Shown: piece after piece, positions 31,455-43,717 of the stretch
Position numbering within the stretch: position 1 is the first letter of the stretch
Layout: every line of letters begins with the position of its first letter
Assembly: GCA_021234155.1 (NCBI GenBank)
Contig: JAJEKV010000025.1
Location: 15,302,253 to 15,366,252, forward strand
Direction: 5' to 3'
Length of the DNA: 64,000 nucleotides
From: Isoetes taiwanensis
Lineage: Eukaryota > Streptophyta > Lycopodiopsida > Isoetales > Isoetaceae
The notes under the pieces: model-generated
Databases searched by the model: none
What the model was told of the DNA's origin: nothing
The model's input: only the letters and a program-made list of their open reading frames with translations
Translations under genes and position numbers: made by a program

Positions 31455-32117
31455 TCCATCTTCTTTGGGTTTCTGGAGCCATGCCTACGGCTGAATCTCC
31501 GATCACAATAGCAGGGATTGATGATGAGTGAATCATCGACTCTATAATGCCATCAATAATATGTGCATCTAAATTATATGTATGCCATCAATAATGTGTG
31601 CATCAGATGTAATGATGTGTATTAAACACCTATTATAAAAGATGTAAGGATGTTAGTATAAGCATAATGGAAGCTAATTGATGTATCGACAACGTATTAA
31701 TTGTCCAAAATGCTTAAGTATTATAGCAAAAGAAATTACATACATGATTATCGAGAACATGACTGAGATTGAGAGCTTTTAGCTAATGCTATGTCCCCCC
31801 ACATGTCAACAATGTATTTTGGAATCAGGCAGTCTTAGGTCTTTTGCCATTTGCATCCCATGCATAATGTATGGCATCTAACTTCTCATACCTTGATGGA
31901 TCTGATGGATTGATTATAGCGTTTAGTTAAGCAACAGCATATAGTCACGACCAACGAGGGGCATCCACCATGATACATAAATGTGACCATAATTGGTAGA
32001 CTCACGGATCTGGGATGGCATCTTCTTACGTAAAGCCCAACCACGTTGGAGTTTCATCGATCTCGGTGGGACTAAAAGCGAACATACCTTTAAGTAACAT
32101 GTGCATGAGGATCAAAC
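31455..32117. other. No gene, or decayed 3' flank of the DUF7869-like gene
   Basis: AT-rich. A minus-strand frame at 32026-32241 overlaps the end of the DUF7869-like gene in another phase. Two short CCATCAATAATGTGTGCATC-like repeats at about 31540-31610. Confidence 0.35.
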
Positions 32118-33609
32118 TCATCCATAGGCAACACTGGGACGCCCATCTGGCGGCCAATACGTAGGCAAAGGTCTTACAAGCACCGGCTTCATCGACCTTT
32201 GGAGTAACTGCCGCTTGTAGAGGTTCTTGCCTTGTATGCAATCAAAAGTTATCATTTTGAGGTCGTCACGGAGATACATCTTCCAAACACAAAGAATCTC
32301 GTTCGGTAATCCATAGTTGCTTTTGTCTTGTCGTGCAAACACACTATCTTCTTGATTTTTGCAGAAGGAATTCCATAATGCTATGTACTTGCTGATGCTG
32401 TCTGCCAGGCCAGGGAGATCTTTCAATGTCTTCCTTGGAGGGATATTTTTAGGCACCTCGTTGGTAACGTTGGCTCACCATTTTCATCCTCCTTCCACAT
32501 TCTTATTCCTTTTTCTGGAATCCGCTCTTTATGGGTTGGCCGCATCTTATATTGCATAATGGGCCATTTCCCATCCATTTTAAATCGGAATAGCAATGGG
32601 TCGGTATGGCCTATTAGACGTTGGCCTTTATCAGGGATATATCCCTTGACAAAGCCTTTCCAATCTGGAACTTCATCCACAAAATATGGAACAGGAGACT
32701 TTGCATTGCACTTGCTAAACAAGTAAAGCAACTCAGGCAAAGTTAGAGCATCTGATGAACTCATTAACATGAAAAGTTCCCAAATAATGCATCAATATCG
32801 TCATGAGTATGCCCAACCATCATGAAGCCAACACGAATCTCATCGAATACCTTAAGCCATGTCAAATAAGAGGTAGGAGAACACATATCTATTTTATTTT
32901 GACCCGATGCATTATCCAAGCTGTAAGTAGAGATTTGAGGAAGAGGATTGAAGCCTTCTAAGTTGGCGTAGAAGATGAAGGCATCTTCTCTTGTGTCTGC
33001 TAGCTTATCTTGCCAGTTGGTTGAGTATCTTTTAGGGCTTGCATCAATTTGCAATCTATAGTTACGCTTCCACCGGATCACCGTGACTTGTCTTCTTACG
33101 GCAACTCAAGATAGTGTAGGATCCTAGAGAGTGATCCAACATGAAAGTTTGAGTCATCCTTCCAAAGATCAAAGAGAGAAATGGCCATAGCCCGTCCACC
33201 ATGACCATGTGTCAATGCTCTGTCAAGCTGCTCTTCAAGCGATCTCCTCTCCAAGCAGTTTTTTTGAGATGGTGACTTCTTGGTGTGAGTGTTTTGACCT
33301 GATCCATCTTATCATGTATTATGCAAAGGTGACTTTTCTGGCTTGAGCGATGTGATAATGCACGCCAATGCCAATATTGACTCCCTAGGAACGTTGTTCC
33401 AACATATGTGCCGTAGTTGAATTGAAAGGTTGCCTCTCCCTTGTATCTTTTGTTCTTTCCAATTTCTGCTTGATGACTACACATATGTTACACTTGGAGA
33501 ATGCTGTATTTTTTGCTATGCTGACGTCTGGAAACTCTTTCTTCCAAATATTGTAAAAAGAGGGCAAGGTTACACTCTTTCCTGTCAATTCTTCCATCAC
33601 GACACCCAC
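32118..33609 (-). pseudogene. DUF7869-like protein of unknown function, frame-broken
   Basis: Six minus-strand segments read in order. 33609-33385: a helical start with SFYNIWKKEFPDVSI and a CNIC pair. 33484-33212: LCIIHDKMDQVKTLTPR, the family's 'iDgMDqaKt.lP' line. About 33210-33090: ALTHGHGGRAMAISLFDLW, then DDSNFHVGSL. 33081-32764: TYSLDNASGQNKIDM and VGFMMVGHTHDDIDALFG, the two hallmark lines. 32770-32423: VPYFVDEVPDWKGFVKGYI and LIGHTDPLLFRFKMDGKWP. 32456-32118: a C-terminal helix region. I recognise the D..MDQ, DDSN, LDN and GHTHxDID pattern from a large family in mosses, ferns, lycophytes and oomycetes that behaves like a repeated mobile or host-multiplied gene. Biochemistry is unknown; the spaced Asp/His residues could bind metal. 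Four frame changes at minimum. Confidence 0.65.
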
Positions 33610-33859
33610 TTCCTTATGTATGCTCTTCTTATTAAGGATGGAAGGAAGTTTGCGAACATTCTCCCTTATATCATCCTTTCCTTTTTTGCCTCACACTCAC
33701 CCCGGTTTTTGGTCCACTGTTGAAAACATCAGTTTTGGTAGGTCTACATGTCCTGTTTTCAAAGAATCCTACATGTGGATTTGTGAAGGTATGGTTTTGT
33801 TCGATAATGGTGTTCTTTTTTCAGTGGACTAAAACATCCACTGTTGTTTTGTAGTTTCT

Positions 33860-34395
33860 TCTATTGTGACATGTCATTTTATAATACAATCCACTGTAGG
33901 AAAGAGTACTTGAATTTCTACATGTCTAATAATTCTATTGTCACATGTCTTTATAGATGTAGGAAAGAATATTTGATTCTCTACATGTCCTATACTTCCA
34001 TTCACATGTCTTTATAGTAGTAGGACAGAGTACTTTATTTGCTAAGGCATTGTAGGAAAGAATACATGAATTACGACATGTGTAATACTTCTATTGTCAC
34101 ATGTCTTTATAGAAGCCGGGAAAGAATACTTGATTCTCTACATGTTATATCTTCCCATGTCACATGTCTTTATAGTAGTAGGACAGTACTTTATTTGCTA
34201 AAGGCATTGTAGGAAAGAATACATGAATTACGACATGTGTAATACTTATTTCTCATGTCTTTATAGAAGTAGGAAAGAGTACTTGATTCTCTACATGTCC
34301 TATCCTTCCATATCACGGGTCTTTATAGTGGTAGGATGTAGTACTTGATTTGCTACATGTGATGCATGTGCCACGATCACATGTTCTTATACTAG
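33860..34395. repeat. Tandem repeat of about 55-60 bp with higher-order period near 156 bp
   Basis: Modules contain ACATGTCTTTATAGAAGTAGG, AAAGAGTACTTGATTCTC and TACATGTCCTAT. Two larger blocks beginning AAGGCATTGTAGGAAAGAAT (about 34046 and 34202) repeat the whole order. Copies are diverged by substitutions and small deletions. Confidence 0.85.
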
Positions 34396-34458
34396 TATTC
34401 CATGTAAAACACAAGTTACTTCAACTACTTCAATTACTTAACACCTATTTTTTTTGCA

Positions 34459-36008
34459 AGGTGGCTCTAACATGCCACCTAGGCTCAAACATGCCAAGGT
34501 GGCTCCAACATGCCACCTAGGCTCCAACATGACAAAATGGCTCAAACATGCCACCTAGGCTCCAGCGTGCTCAAACATGCCACTTGCCGGCTCCAACATA
34601 CCACCTATGGCCCCAACTTGCCACCCTTGGCTCAAATATCTGCGTGGGCTCCAACATGCCACCTAGGCTCCAACATTCCTAGGTGGCTCAAACATACCAC
34701 ATAGGCTCAAACATGCCATGCTGGGGCTCACTGGGTGGCTCCAACATGCCAAGGTGGCTCCAACATGCCACCTAGGCTCAAACATGTCCAAGGTGGCTCC
34801 AGGCATGCCACCTGGGCTCCCCAACATGCCACCTAGGCTCAAGCATGTGCCGGTGGCTCAAACATCTCAAAGGTGGGCTCAAACATGCCACCCTAGGCTC
34901 CAACATACCACCTAGGCTCAAACATGCCAAGATTGGCTCCAAATCACCACGTGGGCTCCACCATGCCACCTAGCCTCCAACATGCCAAGGTGGCTCACAG
35001 CTTATACCACCTAGGCTTAAATATGCCAAGTTGGCTCAAACATGCCACCCTAGGCTCCAACATGCCAGTGGCTCTAACACGCCACCTAGGCTCAAACATG
35101 CCCGTGGGCTCCAACATGCCCGCGTGCCAAGGTGGCTCCAACATACCACCTAGGCTCCAACATGCTCAAACATGCCCGGGCTCTAACATACCACCTATGC
35201 TCCAACTTGCCAAGGTGGCTCAAATATACCATGTGGGCTCCAACATGCCAAGGTGGCTCAAGCATGCCTACAGGCTCCAACATGCCACCTAGGCTCCTAA
35301 CATGGCAAGGTGGCTCAAACATGCCACGTGGTCTCCAACATGCCACCTAGGCTCCAACATGCCAAGGTGGCTCCAACATCTTCAAGGTGGCTCAAACATG
35401 CCACCCTAGGCTCCAGCGTGCTCAAACATGCCAAGGTGGCTCAAACATGCCACGTGGGCTCCAACATGCCAAGGTGGCTCAAACATGCCACCTAGGCTCA
35501 AACATGCCAAGGTGGTTCCCACATGCCAAGGTGGCTCCAACATGCCACCTAGGCTCAAACATACCAAGGTGGCTCAAACATGCCACCTAAGCAACATGAC
35601 AAAATGGCTCAAACATGCCACCTAGGCTCCAAGCGTGCTCAAACATGCCCAGCGGGCTCCAACATACCACCTATGCTCCAACTTGCCAAGGTGGCTCAAA
35701 TATACCCGTGGGCTCCAACATGCCACCTAGGCTCCAACATTCCTAGGTGGCTCAAACACGCTCACCATCTAGGCTCCAACATGCCACCCAGGGCTCAAAC
35801 ATGCCGGTGGCTCAAACATCACCAAGGTGGGCTCAAACATGCCACCTAGGCTCCAACATGCCAAGGTGGCTCCAAACATGCCGTGGACTCCATAATGCCA
35901 CGTGGGCTCCAACACCTACCAAGGTGGCTCCAACATGCCATCACGGGCTCCAACATGCCAAGGTGGCTCGGGCATGCCACCTAGTCTCAAGCATGCCACC
36001 TAGGCACC
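34459..36008. repeat. Minisatellite array A, 19-bp unit, about 80 copies
   Basis: Unit GGCTCCAACATGCCACCTA with two main variants at the end (CACCTA and CAAGGT) and C/A at position 6. Units often alternate, creating CCTAGG palindromes at junctions. Many units carry small insertions or deletions. All frames through it are low-complexity shadows. The same unit makes array B at 41395-42090. Confidence 0.95.
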
Positions 36009-36219
36009 CCAAAGTGGTGACATGGCATGCCAAGTAAGCAAAGGTCAAGTTTTGACTAGGCCAAAAACCAAAGATGTCCATCTTTGGTCTTTTCGATGAG
36101 AGGTGATGTTGGCAAATTTTAGGTGACATGGCTAGATGATGGTGACATGGACCTTGGATGTCTTTGCAAACAGGGGGCGGCACCTCGGCCCCTTTCTTGT
36201 GAAGGGGAGTCTCAGAAAG

Positions 36220-38820
36220 GTATATATCTTTGGTGCATTTTCTCTTGCGTGTGCGGCGTCATGTTGCATATCTGCAAGAATTTCACCTTTTTGAGACCCG
36301 GATTTTTATACGTGTTTTTTTTTGTGTTTATGCTCAGGAAATTCATAATTAATGCATGGGGCGGGGAAAAATCCTGATTTTCAGCCAGCTGGCTTGCCAA
36401 GTGGCGTGGCGTCTGAGGAAAATCCCGGTATTTTGGTGAGCTTTAGACCCTCGATTTTTGATTGGGATGGCCCGCGTTGGCCGGCGGAGGTTTAGACCCG
36501 TTTTTCGATTTTGGGGCATGGAGGCCCGGATTGGCGATCCGACCTCTCCACATCGTGGAACGCCGAAATTACCCTAGAGGACAAGTTCCACTACCGGTTT
36601 TCCCGGGGGATCAATCACTTACCCCCACTAGGAGGTATTGACATCCACCTCCATGCCAATTGACTACAAGTGTGTAGTAAGCGACCTACTTTGGCGTTTC
36701 TTGGAGAGGGGTGGTCTTACGCCTGAAACTTGGTCTCGGGTAATGGGGATGTTCGGGTCCATTGGCGAGCCGGTTCGATTGGGAGTGGGGGTCGGCCCGA
36801 GTCCTCGGCCCCGGCTTGGACTAGCTTGCGAGAACAAGATGCTTGGGGTCACCACGAGGGCCACAGTAGAAGATCGAAGTGAGAATAAGCAGCACTAGGA
36901 CTGCTAGGTGGTATACATGTGACCACGAAGAAGCAAAGCTAGCTCCTTTGCCCGATAGAAGCGTTGCAGGCCGGTGGCCTCAGGAAGGGGTTGGCTCGAA
37001 GCTTCGTCTCATGCCTGCACGCTTGTGCTTCTATTGCGGTGCATTTCTCTTGCGTGTGCCACATGTCATGCATCACGCCAAGATTTCACCTTTTTTTTTT
37101 CGAGACCGGATTTTTATACGTGCTTTTCTTTGTGTTTATGATCGAGGAAATTCATGATTAATGCATGGGCCGGGAAAAATCATGGTTTTCAACCAGGTGG
37201 CTTGCCAAGTGGCCCCGGCGTACAGGAAAATCCCGGTATTTCGGGTGAGCTTTAGACCCTCGATTTTTGATTGGGATGGCCACCGATTGGCCACGGCGGG
37301 GGTTTAGACCACGTTTTTTATTTTGGGGCATGGAGGAGGCCCTGGATTGGCGATCCGACCTCTCCATGTCATCTGGAACGCCGAAATTACCCTAGGGGAC
37401 AAGTTCCACGGCCCTCTTGATCGAGGAGCATCCCGGAATGTAAATCCTACCCAATTCCCACCCCAGAATGCAGCTCCCCAATTCCAAACAATTGCATCAG
37501 AATATCTTTGTCATACTTCTGCATATGAATCCTTTAAATCGTTGACTAAGCTTCCTAAGGAGTATGGATGCAATAGAATTGACAATTCCTATTTGAAACA
37601 GATTAACTATCCATTTGGCACTACTTAATTTGTTTATCCGAAATTACTTTCGGTCTAGACTTAGTGTGATTTATCTAGGCGATGGTAAAAACTAGTTGCT
37701 TTCGTGTCCCATCGGGAAAGTTCAGCCTCTAAAAGTAACAGTAACTTCTGCGGTCTTATCCACTAACTTTCTTCATTATTTAGATTAGTGGGTAATGCCT
37801 AACTATCTAATTCTTTCTCATTGTAACTTCCTTTTTAAGATACTTCGTTTGAGGATTTCTCAATATGCTTATGGATGATATTGCATTATGCATAAGTCAA
37901 CCACGTTTTGGCCTCCAAAGCGTAAACCATAATGGGTTGCTAGGTTATTGTGGGGTTTACGTTATGGAGGTCGAAGTTTTATTCGGTTGCACTTGAGACA
38001 TGGTCGAAGAAGCTGCAGATTGAAAACCGAAGCAATAGAACCCGGCGAAATGGGGTTTGGATTTTACCGAGGCGGGCTTTCCTACGGTGCTCCTCAGGAG
38101 AGCAAATGCCAATGCCTCCCTTCCGGAACCGGTTTCCCTATCCGGCCGTTGAATTCTCTATTCAAGTAACTTGCTTCGAAAGGGGCTCAAAAAAATATCT
38201 AGATCTGTCCGGGAGAACATATGAAACCGCAAAGTGTCCTGCAGTCGATCGTGTAGAAACCCAAGTGTTTTGTCGTTCGGGCAGTACAAAGGCCTCGGAA
38301 TGGAGATTTGACATCGCCATGTCATCCGAAACAGCGAAATTACCCTATTGACCAAGTTACCACGGTCATTTTTGACAAAGAAACCACGAACCCTCTACAT
38401 GGCGGATCACGATCCTCCTTCTGGCCAATTCACTCTGACGTGTTGGACATGAGCTACTTTGGCGCTTCGGGAGCAAGGATGGTCTTCGCCCACCTAAACT
38501 TGGTCTCTAGGGTAATGTCGATGTTTGAGTCCGTTGGCGAGTCAGGATCCACGGTTCAGGGGTGGGAGAGTTGCCCCGTCCGTGGCCGGGGACCCCTCGA
38601 GAGAGGACCTTTGGGTCGAACTTCTCTCGGAAGGTTTTAGAGGCACCGAATCATCCCGGCATCAACGCCCTCCCACTACCTCATGACATTGTGCAAGATC
38701 CTGGTCCAATCGGCTAGAGTATGGCCTCAAAAGCGCCAAACCCATTGCCTTGCCACGTTATTGTAGGGTTTATGTTATGGAGGCCAAAGCGCGGTCGATT
38801 GCACTTGGGACACGGTGTAC
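36220..38820 (+). repeat. Diverged tandem units of about 800 bp, forward block
   Basis: 36233-36600 and 37040-37420 match each other at about 810-bp spacing (GTGCATTTCTCTTGCGTGTG, then ATGCATGGG and GGGAAAAATC). 36540-36810 also matches 38311-38590 (GAAATTACCCTA and AACTTGGTCTC, then GTCCGTTGGCGAG or GTCCATTGGCGAG). A further unit runs about 37945-38760, delimited by GGGTTTACGTTATGGAGG and its variant at about 38767. So one repeat family fills the block in the same orientation. Short frames such as 37950-38351 are shadows and repeat between units. Confidence 0.82.
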
Positions 38821-38959
38821 CTTTTTTGAACATGCATGGAGCCATGGCAAAAACCTGAAATAACAGACTTTGGATCTATTGGCGATCCCGAATCATTCCA
38901 AAAATTTTGCTACTACAAAATGTGTTCTTGACTTCTAATTTGCGATTAATCGGGAGGAG

Positions 38960-41385
38960 GATAAATCCAAATCCCATTTTCGCCGGTTTCTATTGCTTAC
39001 GGTTTTCAAGCTGCGGCTTCCGACCATGTCTCAAGTGCAACCGAATAAAACTTCGACCTCCATAGCGTAAACCCTACAATACCCTAGCAGCGCCACGGGG
39101 TTTTACGTTTTGGAGGCCATACCTGGTCAAATTGGACCAGGAGTTTGCACAATGTCATGAGGTAGTGGGGGCGTTGGCCTTTGAGCGGAACCTAAAACCT
39201 TCGAAGAAGTTGACCCAAAGGTCCTCTCTGGAGGGTCCTCGGCCACCGGGACGGGCAACTCTCCCACCCCGGGCGTGATCCGACCGCCATGGAGACCAAG
39301 TTTCGTGGGCGTAAGACCACCCTCGCTCGGGGGACCGCCAAAATAGCTCATGTCCAACACGTTAAGTAGAGTGAATTGGCGTGGCGGGGAGGGTGAGAAT
39401 CACTGCCATGTAGAGGGTTCGTGTTTCTTTTTGCTGCAAAAAATGATCGTGTAACTTGGTCCCTACGGTAATTCGCTGTTTTGGACGACATGGCGAAGTC
39501 AAATCTCCATTCTGGGGCCTTTGTCTTGCCCGAACGACAAAACACTTGCTTTTCTACACCGTCATTAATTGCCGGGGACACTTTGCGGTTTGATATGTTC
39601 TCCTAGAGCGGATCTTGAATTTTTTGAGCTTTGCTTTCGAAGCAAGTTACTTGAATGGAGAATTCAACGGCCGGATAGGGAAACCGTGTTCCGGGAAGGG
39701 GAGGCATTGGCATTTGCCCCTCCGGGAGGAGACGGTAGGAAAGCTTGCCTCGGTAAATCAAATCCCATTTCGTCGAGTTTCTATTGCTTACGGTTTTCAA
39801 GCTCGGCTTTCGACCATGTCTCAAGTGCAACTGAATAAAACTTCGACCTCCATAACGTAAACCCTACAATACCCTAGCAGCGCCGGGGTTTACGTTTTGG
39901 AGGCCATACCCGGTCAAATTGGACCAGGATTTTTGCACAATGTCATGAGGTCGTGGGGGGCGTTGGCCTAAGAGGAAAGCGAGCCCTAAAACCTTCCGAG
40001 AAGAAGTTCGACCCAAAGGTCCTCACGGAGGGTCCCCGCCCGCGGGACGGGCAACTCTCCCACCCTGGAATTGTGATCGACCGCCAATGGACTCGAAACA
40101 TCGACATTACCACGGAGACCAAGTTTCGTGGGAAGAAGACCACCCTGCCCCCAGCGCCAAAGTAGCTCATGTCCAACATGTTCGTAGTGAATTGGCCTTA
40201 GCGGAGGGTGCGAGAATCACCGCCATGTAGAGGGTTCGTGTTTCTTTTTGCTGCAAAAAATGACCGTGTAACTTGGTCCCTAGGGTAATTTCATTTGTTT
40301 GAGGACGACATTGTGAAGTCAAATCTCCATTCGAGGCCTTTTGTAACGCGACGACAAAACACTTGGTTTTCTACACCGTCGACTGCGGGGCACTTTGCGG
40401 TTTGATATGTTCTCCCGGACAGATCTTGAATTTTTTTGAGCCTCCTCGAAGCAAGTTACTTGAATGGAGAATTCAACGGCCGGATAGGAAACCGAAGTTC
40501 GGGAAGGGAGGCATTGGCATTTACCCTCCCGAGGAGCAACTCGTAGGAAAGCCTGCCTCGGTAAATCCAAACCCCATTTTGTCAGTTTCTATTGCTTCTG
40601 GTTTTCAACTGCAGCTTCTCGACCATGTCTCAAGTGCAATTGAATAAAACTCGACCTCCATAACGTAAACCCTACAATAACCTAGCAATCCACAGGGTTT
40701 ATATTTTGGAGGCCATACCACGGTCGATTGGACCGGATCTTGCATAATGTCATGAGGTAGTGGGAGGGCGTTGGCGCTGTAAGACGGAGCCCTAAAACCT
40801 TCCAGAAGAAGTTCGTCCCAATGGTCCTCTCTGGAAGGTCCTTGGCCACGTACGGGCAACTCTCCCACCCCGGAATTGTGATCTGACTCTGCCAATGGAC
40901 TCGAAACATCGACATTACCACGGAGACCAAGTTTGGTGGGAAGAAGACCACCCTCGCTCAGGACGCCAAAGTAGCTCATGTCCAACCGTTCAGTAGTGAA
41001 TTGGCCTTAGCGGAGGGGAGAATCACGCCATGTAGAGGGTTCGTGTTTCTTTTCTTTTGCAAAAATGACCGTGGTAACTTGGTCTCTAGGGTAATTTCCT
41101 TTGTTTAGGACGACATGGCGAAGTCAAATCTCCATTAGAGCCTTTATATTTTATCAACGACAAAACGCTTGGGTTTCTACGGTGGCCGATGCGGGACACT
41201 TTGCGGTTTGATATGTTCTCCCGCACGGATCTTGAATTTTTGAGCTGCTCGAAGCAAGTTACTTGAATGGAGAATTCAAGCGGCCGGATAGGGAAACCGG
41301 GTTCGGAAGGGAGGCATTGGCATTTGCCCTCCGGAGGAGCACTAATAGGAAAGTGCCCTCGGTAACCTTTGTGATGTCCGTCTCG
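38960..41385 (-). repeat. About three units of the 800-bp repeat, inverted block
   Basis: CCTCCATAACGTAAACCCTA (the reverse complement of the forward-block boundary) occurs at about 39058, 39847 and 40655, giving periods of about 789 and 808 bp. Each unit carries TCAAGTAACTTGC..., GAATGGAGAATTCAA and CATGTAGAGGGTTCGTG in inverted order relative to 37945-38760. The last unit is cut at about 41385, where the 19-bp array B begins. Differences cluster as small indels near CG sites. Confidence 0.85.
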
Positions 41386-41394
41386 GGGGTGCGG

Positions 41395-42090
41395 CCACCT
41401 AGGCTCCAACGTGCCATCTAGGCTCCAACATGCCACGTGGGCTCCAACATGCCACCTAGGCTCCAACATGCCACGTAGGCTCCAACATGCCACCCACGGC
41501 TCCAACATGCCGCGTGGGCTCCAACATGCCACCTAGCATGCCACCTAGGCTCCAACATGCCACGGGCTCCGTACCCACGTGAGCTCCAAGCGGCTCCAAC
41601 GTGCCACCTAGGCTCCAAGCATGCTAAGGTGGCTCCAATATGCCACCTAGGCTCCAACATGCCACCACATATGGCTTCAACATGCCCGCGTAGGCTCCAT
41701 GGGTCAAACATGCCACCTAGGCCCAACATGCCACGTGGGCTCCTACATGCCAAGCGTGGCTCCAACATGCCACGTCGGCTCCAACATGCCGCGTGAGCTC
41801 CAACATGCCAAGTTGGCTCCAGCGTGCCACCTAGGATCAAGCATGCCAAGGTGGCTCAAATATGCCACCTAGGCTCCAACATGCCACACGGGCTTCCAAC
41901 ATGCCACGTAGGCTCCAACATGCCAACTAGGCTCCAACATGCCTCGTGAGCTCTAGCATGCCACCTAGGCTCCAACGTGCCACCTAGGGCTCCAACATGC
42001 CACCTAGGCTCCAACATGCCAAGGTGGCTCCAACATGCCACCTAGGCTCAAGCGTGCCAAGGTGGCTCAAACATGCCACCTAGGCTCCTT
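41395..42090. repeat. Minisatellite array B, same 19-bp unit as array A
   Basis: About 36 copies of GGCTCCAACATGCCACCTA and close variants (CACGTG, CAAGGT endings). It matches array A at 34459-36008 in orientation and variants. It ends abruptly at ...ACCTAGGCTCCTTAAG. Confidence 0.95.
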
Positions 42091-42234
42091 AAGATTAGTT
42101 GAAAATATTGGAATGACTACCTTGTATTCATAGGTTCATTTGATCTTAGTATATAGTTGGATAAAGTTCACTTATCTCCTTAGTATTAGCTCGATATATC
42201 TTGCTATGGTGGTGGTGGTAATGGTTTGATGTTC

Positions 42235-42470
42235 TAGGTTGAATTGTCATAATTAGGTGGAGGTGAATTGTTGGTGTATGCTAAGATTGAATTGCATAAT
42301 TAGGTGGAGGTGAATTGTTGGGTATCCGAGATTTGAATTTTCATACTTAGGTGGAGGGGTGTGGCTGGAAGTGGAGGTGGTGGATATGTTGGAGGAGGTG
42401 ATGGATATGTTGGAGGTGGACGTGGTGCATATGTTGGAGGAGGAGGTGGTGGATACGTTGGACTGCATAT
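42235..42470. repeat. GGAGGTGG/GGATATGTTGGA imperfect repeats
   Basis: Two copies of a unit of about 60 bp (TTAGGTGGAGGTGAATTGTTG at about 42254 and 42301) lead into GGAGG and GGATATGTTGGAGG repeats (42350-42465). G-rich on the plus strand. Confidence 0.75.
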
Positions 42471-42479
42471 AAAATGGAA

Positions 42480-43700
42480 TCAAATTAGTGAAGTTCAAAC
42501 TTTCAAAGAGGAGATATAAAAGAAGAAGGGTTGATACCATTATGCCACCACTAATGTTCTATCGAGAACTCATTATTTTTTATGCTTTTGTCCCCGATAT
42601 TTTTAGTACGAAATCCATTGTCTCTAATGGAACATCCAACTAGAGCAATGGATGAGATTATGACAAGAAGCTGAATAATCATATCCATTGGAATTGATGG
42701 ATGAATAATCATATCCATTGGAATTGATGGTTGTATGGTAATGCTCCGAGGCAAGGGGTGTGCATGCAGCGCTTCCAAGCCATTTTGGCCATGGCCATGT
42801 GGCTTGAATATAGCAAGACCCATAAGGAACCATACCCCGCAAAAAATAATGGAACATGTGATCACGTGTTGAAAATTAAAGTTAAAAATTAATATACATA
42901 GTGCCGAGATGAATGGCCTAGATTTTGGCCAAGATGGACGGCCGAGATTGTAATCCGTGTAGTGTAATCTTATTGGTTGAAGTAATGGGATGGATGGCAC
43001 AGATTTTGACCCAGATGGACGGCTGGGATTGCAATCCTGGTATTATTGTGCTATTGGCTGAATTAATTGCCAGTCTCCCACCTTTGGCCGAGTTCCCCAT
43101 TCGACCTACACGAAGCTTCAGCTATGGCGATGGGTTTCGCCTGACTAAATGGGACCTGAAGCTTGGCTGTATGGCCCTCCACAGCATCGTCTTCGCCCGG
43201 ACGCGACAATAGCCATCGCCACCACCGCCACTACGAAGATGCACGTCGGCATTCTTCCTCATTAGATCGGCGATGGGATTTTGCACAGCTCTGTCGGACA
43301 CCCAGAGGGTTTTTGCACAGCTCTGTTGGACCTGAAGCTTGGCTATGGCTATGGCTGAGCAGAAGCCGGTTTCTTCCTACCTTGGAAGGAGGATGTTACC
43401 TAGGGCTGACATCTAAAGCGGATCTGTAGCCATGGCCTGAAGCGGATCTGAAGCCACAGATTTGAAGCCACGACATCTGAAGCGGATGTGCATCCATAAT
43501 TTTCTGGCGCTCACCCTTCAAAGCCCCCAGCTCTGAAAGTTTTCCGAGCCGTCAATGAGAAAAATTGGGGGAGATTTAACAGAGCAAGAATGTTTAAAAG
43601 AATGCTTAGATACATGGAGCTGCAAGGCGGCAGTATATAGGAGGGAAACAAAGTCTTGTTTTCAAGGTAGGAGTCGTGCCTGGCGATGAATCGTGCAACA
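42480..43700. other. No gene; small duplications
   Basis: AATCATATCCATTGGAATTG is directly duplicated at about 42677 and 42707. A unit of about 80 bp with AGATGGACGG and GATTGTAATCC or GATTGCAATCC recurs at about 42932 and 43013. Around 43260-43500 GCACAGCTCTGT and GAAGCGGATCTG are repeated. Plus-strand frames at 42925-43212 and 43163-43429 lack motifs. Confidence 0.45.
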
Positions 43701-43717
43701 AATGGAAGGCTGCGAAG

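Noticed and set aside
34510..36037. Many overlapping frames with repeated GSNMPPRLQHAK-like peptides, considered as a repeat protein
   Set aside because: Frames are kept open because 19-bp units cycle through three phases without stops. No start consistency, and both strands are open.
36638..41532. Repeated short frames in the 800-bp units
   Set aside because: They lie in both orientations and are broken differently in each unit. Treated as non-coding satellite.
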